Shown here: positions 60,111 through 64,000 of the stretch, in pieces
Numbering within the stretch: the first letter of the stretch is position 1
Layout of the letters: each line of letters starts with the position of its first letter
Origin: an uncultured Bacilli bacterium
Lineage (GTDB): Bacteria; Bacillota_I; Bacilli_A; RF39; UBA660
DNA: 64,000 bases
Reading direction: 5' to 3'
NCBI GenBank assembly: GCA_934098485.1
Contig: CAKOOH010000001.1
Span: forward strand, 167,434-231,433
Translations under genes and position numbers: made by a program
The notes under the pieces: model-generated
Database searches by the model: none
What the model was told of the DNA's origin: nothing
Seen by the model: the letters and a program-made list of their open reading frames with translations, nothing else

Positions 60111-60800
60111 ATGATAGGTGTAATAGGTGGACTAGGGCCAATGGCAACTGCCAAATTTATGGAGCTAGTAATAAATAATACAGAGGCAACATGTGATCAA
60201 GATAATGTGGATATGTTAGTATGTCAATATGGAAGTATTCCTGATAGAACAGCTTTCATTTTAAAGGAAAGTAAGGAAAATCCGGTTTTTAAAATGATAG
60301 AGGCTGCTAAACTTCTTGAAAGAGAAAAAGTTAATTATATTGTTATTCCTTGTAATACTGCTTCTTATTTTTATGAAGAAATTCAAAAGAATGTAAATAT
60401 TCCGGTTGTAAATATTGTCAAAGAAACTATAAATGAATGTAAAAAGAAAAACTTTAAAAAAATAGGACTTCTAGCGACAAATGGAACGATAAATTCTAAA
60501 ATTTATGAAAATTATGGAAAAGATTTTGAACTTTTTATACCTTCAGAGAAAATACAAAAAGAAGTAATGAGCATTATTTATGATGATGTAAAACAAAATA
60601 AAATTCCTAGTAGAGAAAAGTTTTTAAATATTATTAAGTATTTTAAAGAAAATAATTGTGATGGAATAATTGGAGGATGCACAGAAATATCTGTAGCTTT
60701 GAATGAATTAAAAATAGACTTAAAAAATGAAAATATAGTTGATAGTTTATTAGTACTTGCTAAAAAAACTATACTTCTTGCAAATAAAAAATTAAAATAA
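60111..60800 (+). CDS. Aspartate/glutamate racemase
   Basis: 229 residues. Start GVIGGLGPMATAKFME, first catalytic Cys in VIPCNTAS and second in GGCTEISVAL, the pair used by PLP-independent Asp/Glu racemases. With the neighbouring ATP-grasp ligase it most likely makes D-aspartate for wall cross-bridges. Overall length is normal. It starts seven bases after the ligase and 15 bases before the CapA-like gene. Confidence 0.92.
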   Translation: MIGVIGGLGPMATAKFMELVINNTEATCDQDNVDMLVCQYGSIPDRTAFILKESKENPVFKMIEAAKLLEREKVNYIVIPCNTASYFYEEIQKNVNIPVVNIVKETINECKKKNFKKIGLLATNGTINSKIYENYGKDFELFIPSEKIQKEVMSIIYDDVKQNKIPSREKFLNIIKYFKENNCDGIIGGCTEISVALNELKIDLKNENIVDSLLVLAKKTILLANKKLK

Positions 60801-60815
60801 AGGGTTAGTGTTAGT

Positions 60816-61883
60816 ATGAAAAAGTATGTATGGTTAGTAGTTTTAATGATTATTTTTGCCTTTGCAATAGGGGTAAGAATAATAAATAAAAATAATCCGA
60901 AAGTGCTTTTAGATGTATCAATTAAGAATAAAGATGAAAATAAAAATGATACAAAAAACGTTATTAAAAGTGTAAAGATAAGTGCCGCTGGTGACTGCAC
61001 ACTAGGATGGGATCCTAGATATGGATACGCTACAAGATTTGATAAATATTTAGATGATAATAATGGTGATTTTGGATATTATTTTAAAAAAGTAAAAGAT
61101 GTTTTTGAAAAAGATGATTTGACTATTGTTAATTTAGAAGGTCAGTTTACGACATCAAATGATAAAGTTGAAAAAAAATATAATTTTAAAGGACCTACTA
61201 GTTATGTAAATATTTTAAAAGAGGGAAGCATTGAAGCTGTTAGTTTTGCCAATAATCATGCTAGAGATTTTGGAGAAAAAGGATACAATGAAACAATTGA
61301 AACTTTAAAAAAGGCCGGAGTACTTTATTATGGAGATAGTAATTATTTAATAAAAGAAATAAATGGTATAAAGATAGGATTTTTTGCTTTTTTAGATATT
61401 TATAGTCAAAAATATAGTTTAATAAGGGACGCAATTGATTATTTAAAAGAAAATAATTGTGATTTAATAATTGCTTCTATGCACTGGGGTATTGAAGGGG
61501 ATTATAAACAGGCTTCTTTCCAAGAAAAAATGGGAAGATACATGATTGATAATGGAGTAGATTTAGTACTTGGTTCTCATCCTCATAGAATACAAGGTAT
61601 CGAAAAATATAAAGGAAAATATATTGTTTATTCGATGGCTAATTTTAGTTTTGGTGGTAATCAAAATCCGCTAGATAAAGATACTTTTATATTTCAGCAA
61701 ACTTTTAATTTTATTGATGGGCAATTAGTATTGGATGATAGTATTAATATAATACCGGCTTCAGTTTCAGGAGTAAAAAATGTTAATAACTATCAGCCAG
61801 TTATTTTAGAAGACGAAGAAAGAGAAAGAGTATTTAATAAAATTATGAAGTACTCAAGTGGCTTTGATTATAAACTAGATTAA
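60816..61883 (+). CDS. CapA/PgsA-family metallophosphatase-like surface protein
   Basis: 355 residues: an N-terminal signal anchor (5-23), a short linker and a CapA domain with SAAGDCTLGWDP, VNLEGQFTT, SFANNHARDFG, SMHWGIEG and GSHPHRIQGIE, the metal-binding motifs of the calcineurin-like CapA group. CapA proteins assist poly-gamma-glutamate or capsule assembly. No poly-glutamate synthetase (CapBC) is visible, so here it may work on the D-Asp-containing wall; this is inference. Confidence 0.88.
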   Translation: MKKYVWLVVLMIIFAFAIGVRIINKNNPKVLLDVSIKNKDENKNDTKNVIKSVKISAAGDCTLGWDPRYGYATRFDKYLDDNNGDFGYYFKKVKDVFEKDDLTIVNLEGQFTTSNDKVEKKYNFKGPTSYVNILKEGSIEAVSFANNHARDFGEKGYNETIETLKKAGVLYYGDSNYLIKEINGIKIGFFAFLDIYSQKYSLIRDAIDYLKENNCDLIIASMHWGIEGDYKQASFQEKMGRYMIDNGVDLVLGSHPHRIQGIEKYKGKYIVYSMANFSFGGNQNPLDKDTFIFQQTFNFIDGQLVLDDSINIIPASVSGVKNVNNYQPVILEDEERERVFNKIMKYSSGFDYKLD

Positions 61884-61913
61884 AGTAAATTTTGTGTTAA
61901 TTTAGAAACAGTT

Positions 61914-61940
61914 AATTGTCAATGGTATGACAATTTTTTT
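61914..61940 (+). terminator. Terminator of the D-Asp operon
   Basis: ATTGTCA / TGACAAT stem and seven T. Confidence 0.88.
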
Positions 61941-61999
61941 CTTTTATAAAAAAAGTCGATAGTTTTATAGTATACTGAAAATAGTAAAGGAGTCTTTTT

Positions 62000-62092
62000 A
62001 TGAATGTTATTGATGAGTTAAAGAAAAATTTAGACCTTATAGAAAAAATACTTGATGATAAGCAAAAACTAGATGAAAAGGTGAGTGATTAA
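62000..62092 (+). CDS. 30-residue peptide upstream of a coiled-coil protein
   Basis: ATG with an AAAGGAG ribosome site, 30 codons, all charged-helical (NVIDELKKNLDLIEKILDDK). Its end overlaps the ribosome site of the next gene, suggesting translational coupling. A real small protein or leader is plausible. Confidence 0.5.
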   Translation: MNVIDELKKNLDLIEKILDDKQKLDEKVSD

Positions 62093-62093
62093 A

Positions 62094-63569
62094 GTGGCAA
62101 AAACTTTAGAAGAAAGTGTAGACGTACTTCATAATTTATTTTTAAGTAAACCGACATTAACTGATAGTGATGCCGATGCTTTAAAGATGTTATTTGAAGT
62201 TTTAGAAAATAATGCGAAGATAGAACTATTTAATATACTTGCTGGAGCAACCGAAAGAAGCGCTATTGTTAATTTTTTAGATGAAATGTTGGATAAATAT
62301 CAAGCGTCTTTAGTAAGTTTAAAAAATAAAGCAGACGGTATAGATACTTCTAAGGAAATACAAAAATATGAAGAACTAATTAATTATGTAAACAGTATGA
62401 AAAGTGCGTATATTAATAAAGATTTTAAAGAATTAACTGAGTCTTTTTTTGGAAAAGCAATGACTTTAGAAGATACTTTAAAAGGGGCATGTTTAAGTTC
62501 TTTAGCAAGTGGTTATAATGCTTTTATATCTTTATATGATGAGTTTATTTTAGATGGTGTAAATGCTAAAAATGATGGTGTTTATACTCCTGATATTAAT
62601 GAAGATCATAATATTAATATAAATTCTAATTATTTAGATAACGCTTTTGAGATACTTTTAGATGCCGAAAAAATGAAAACTTTTAAAGAATATTTTAGAT
62701 TAAAACATGCTAGTAAATATCTATTGGTGGTAGAAAAAGATAAAATGCGCACGGTAGCTTATGATGAAATAGCAAATAATTTGCCGGCTGTAAAAGAAAT
62801 CGCTGATTTAATAATTAAGTGTCATAAATTACGAGCTTTGATTAAAGCGGGAAAAATGGAAGCAGATTTTAATTATTTTGAAGATGACGAAGAAGATTAT
62901 ACAAAGAAAAGTGCTTTATGGAAATTGATTCATAAAGATAAAGTAAATAAGGCTTTAGAGCATCAAAAGCTTTTAAGTCAGATTGATTCTGATTCTGAAG
63001 AACTAAAGATGCTTGAAAATAAATTAGATACATTATTTGAAGGTTTTAGTTTAGATACTAGAAAAATAATTGAAAAAGCTTTAGAGCCTATTGTAATTGG
63101 AACTGATGAAAATGAAAGATTCTTTTTAGATGAACTAAAGGGATTTATCTTATCAGAAGATATGGAAAGGGCAAAGCAAAGTTTACAGCAAAAAAGTGCC
63201 GAATTAAAGATTGTTATTCATAAAAATGAGGAATTACTTGCTACTAGAAAAGATAAATTTGATAGTTTTGTAAATGATATGCCCAAGGATGCTAAAGCAT
63301 TATTAGAAAAAGATGAGCAGGGAATAGAAAATATTGTTATGCTTGATCAAAGATGTATTAGATATAATAGAACACCTTTAGTATGTGCTTATATTTTAAA
63401 AGTTTTAAGCGATGCTAAAAAAATATCATCTGAAGAAATGTTAAATTCTTTAGGTACTATAGATTATAGTAATTTAACAAGTGAATACCAAAATTATATT
63501 GATACCTATTTAAGTGATACATTAAATCAAGTAAAAAGTGATGTTAATAAACAAGAAAAAAGTTTATAA
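62094..63569 (+). CDS. Large helical cytoplasmic protein, unknown function
   Basis: About 491 residues from GTG 62094 (AAGGTGAG site); an earlier in-frame GTG at 62085 lies in that site. It is helical throughout with coiled-coil stretches, no membrane segments and no signal peptide. SLASGYNAFISLYDEFILDG and EKALEPIVIGTDENERFFLDEL are distinctive but unassigned. Coupled to the small peptide gene; a good terminator follows. Confidence 0.65.
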   Translation: MAKTLEESVDVLHNLFLSKPTLTDSDADALKMLFEVLENNAKIELFNILAGATERSAIVNFLDEMLDKYQASLVSLKNKADGIDTSKEIQKYEELINYVNSMKSAYINKDFKELTESFFGKAMTLEDTLKGACLSSLASGYNAFISLYDEFILDGVNAKNDGVYTPDINEDHNININSNYLDNAFEILLDAEKMKTFKEYFRLKHASKYLLVVEKDKMRTVAYDEIANNLPAVKEIADLIIKCHKLRALIKAGKMEADFNYFEDDEEDYTKKSALWKLIHKDKVNKALEHQKLLSQIDSDSEELKMLENKLDTLFEGFSLDTRKIIEKALEPIVIGTDENERFFLDELKGFILSEDMERAKQSLQQKSAELKIVIHKNEELLATRKDKFDSFVNDMPKDAKALLEKDEQGIENIVMLDQRCIRYNRTPLVCAYILKVLSDAKKISSEEMLNSLGTIDYSNLTSEYQNYIDTYLSDTLNQVKSDVNKQEKSL

Positions 63570-63587
63570 AAAATAAGTGAATTTAAA

Positions 63588-63614
63588 ATCACACGACTTG
63601 TGTGGTTTTTTGTA
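63588..63614 (+). terminator. Terminator
   Basis: AATCACAC / GTGTGGTT stem with a GACTT loop and six T. Confidence 0.88.
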
Positions 63615-63750
63615 TTTTTTCAAATATTTAAGATATAATTTACTCATAATAGAAAATAGCAATAATTATGTTTAAATTAAATAATAATTTTCTAAAAAAA
63701 TGTTACAAAATATGTTAATACCATAGACTTTTTGTATGTGCAATATTAAC

Positions 63751-63780
63751 TTGACGTGGGGTGGGAATTATTAGTACAAT
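63751..63780 (+). promoter_or_regulatory. Promoter of copy B with an interrupted G tract
   Basis: -35 TTGACG (63751-63756), 18-bp spacer containing GGGGTGGG, -10 TACAAT (63775-63780). Each element is weaker than in copy A, so the two copies probably differ in expression. Confidence 0.7.
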
Positions 63781-63809
63781 TATATAGAAAATATCGGGTG
63801 ATGTTGGGT

Positions 63810-64000
63810 ATGAAAAGTGTAAAGAAAAATAACGTAACAGTAGTAGTATTAATTGTGATATTAACAATGATAATTGGAGTGAGTTTATCGTATGCATTCT
63901 TTTCAGCTAGGATAAGTGGAACTGAAAGTGAATCCACAATAGTAATGGAAGCAGGAAGTTTATCTATAGAATATACAGATTTATCAAATGTAATAAGTGT
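63810..64000 (+). CDS. Second surface protein of the TasA-like/variable family (5' end only)
   Basis: 63 complete codons from ATG 63810 with the GGGTGAT ribosome site. The protein is identical to the start of the 36529 product over this whole stretch, including the signal helix and VMEAGSLSIEYTDLSNVISV. The variable part lies beyond the window. Confidence 0.88.
   Translation, partial: MKSVKKNNVTVVVLIVILTMIIGVSLSYAFFSARISGTESESTIVMEAGSLSIEYTDLSNVIS

Larger units (their letters stand above)
63714..64000 (+). repeat. Surface-gene family repeat, copy B
   Basis: Partner of 36435-36719, running off the window. The repeat begins 96 bases before the ATG, so the whole control region is part of the repeated unit. 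Confidence 0.92.

Overview
The window comes from a very AT-rich (roughly 28% G+C by eye), Gram-positive, endospore-forming Firmicute, most likely a gut Bacilli/Erysipelotrichia-type lineage. Low G+C, strong GGAGG-type ribosome sites, lipoteichoic-acid synthesis genes, and sporulation genes (spo0A, yunB, cotJB/cotJC, a yutH-like gene) support this. Genes end in TGA as well as TAA/TAG and Trp is TGG, so the standard bacterial code is used and this is not a Mollicute.

Layout. 1-4346: one giant membrane protein, cut by the window edge, that fuses a YfhO-type domain to a complete LtaS-type lipoteichoic-acid synthase. 4470-7096: small membrane proteins (a holin-like pair) and a secreted, membrane-anchored beta-sandwich protein. 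7199-12614: a TetR-controlled envelope-stress-like module (LiaF-like, DUF4097) running into an ABC-2 exporter. 12745-23336: two tRNA-Gly genes, a macrodomain protein, a MarR/kinase divergon, a UgtP-like glycolipid synthase, a second LtaS, lipoproteins, and an AMP-forming ligase preceded by a tandem duplication. 23618-28075: a degenerate hybrid sensor kinase, Spo0A and a ClpC-like ATPase with a decayed second AAA+ domain. 28106-36273: cysS, a YugP metallopeptidase, a VanY-like carboxypeptidase, an amidoligase-family gene, uvrB behind a LexA-like box, and a family II pyrophosphatase. 36435-38259: a surface-protein gene with a homopolymeric G tract inside its promoter and a C-terminal segment of very different base composition. 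38510-49739: housekeeping and sporulation genes. 49784-51748: twelve tRNA genes in divergent clusters. 51776-54238: a 2.4 kb decayed integrative element between 79-bp direct repeats, carrying a LexA/CI-type repressor and dinD. 54294-63569: phosphoketolase, several unknown genes, and a D-aspartate ligase / aspartate racemase / CapA-like operon. 63714-64000: the start of a second copy of the surface-protein gene.

The most interesting system is the surface-protein family. The two copies share promoter and N-terminus (191 coding bases compared, six differences, all synonymous). In the complete copy the -35/-10 spacer contains eight consecutive G (a possible phase-variation switch). Near its 3' end about 120 bp is abruptly G+C rich and A-depleted, with almost only NNC/NNT/NNG codons, followed by a Leu-Arg-Pro motif. 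This is what a diversity-generating retroelement (DGR) variable region would look like. No reverse transcriptase or template repeat is in the window, so a remote or trans-acting template must be inferred.

A second theme is the cell envelope: the YfhO-LtaS fusion, a second LtaS, the UgtP-like enzyme, the Lia-like module, the VanY-like peptidase and the D-Asp operon together imply a lipoteichoic-acid-bearing wall, possibly with D-Asp cross-bridges. A third is sporulation, with unusual versions of standard parts: a kinase without its histidine beside spo0A, and a CotJA-like/CotJB fusion.
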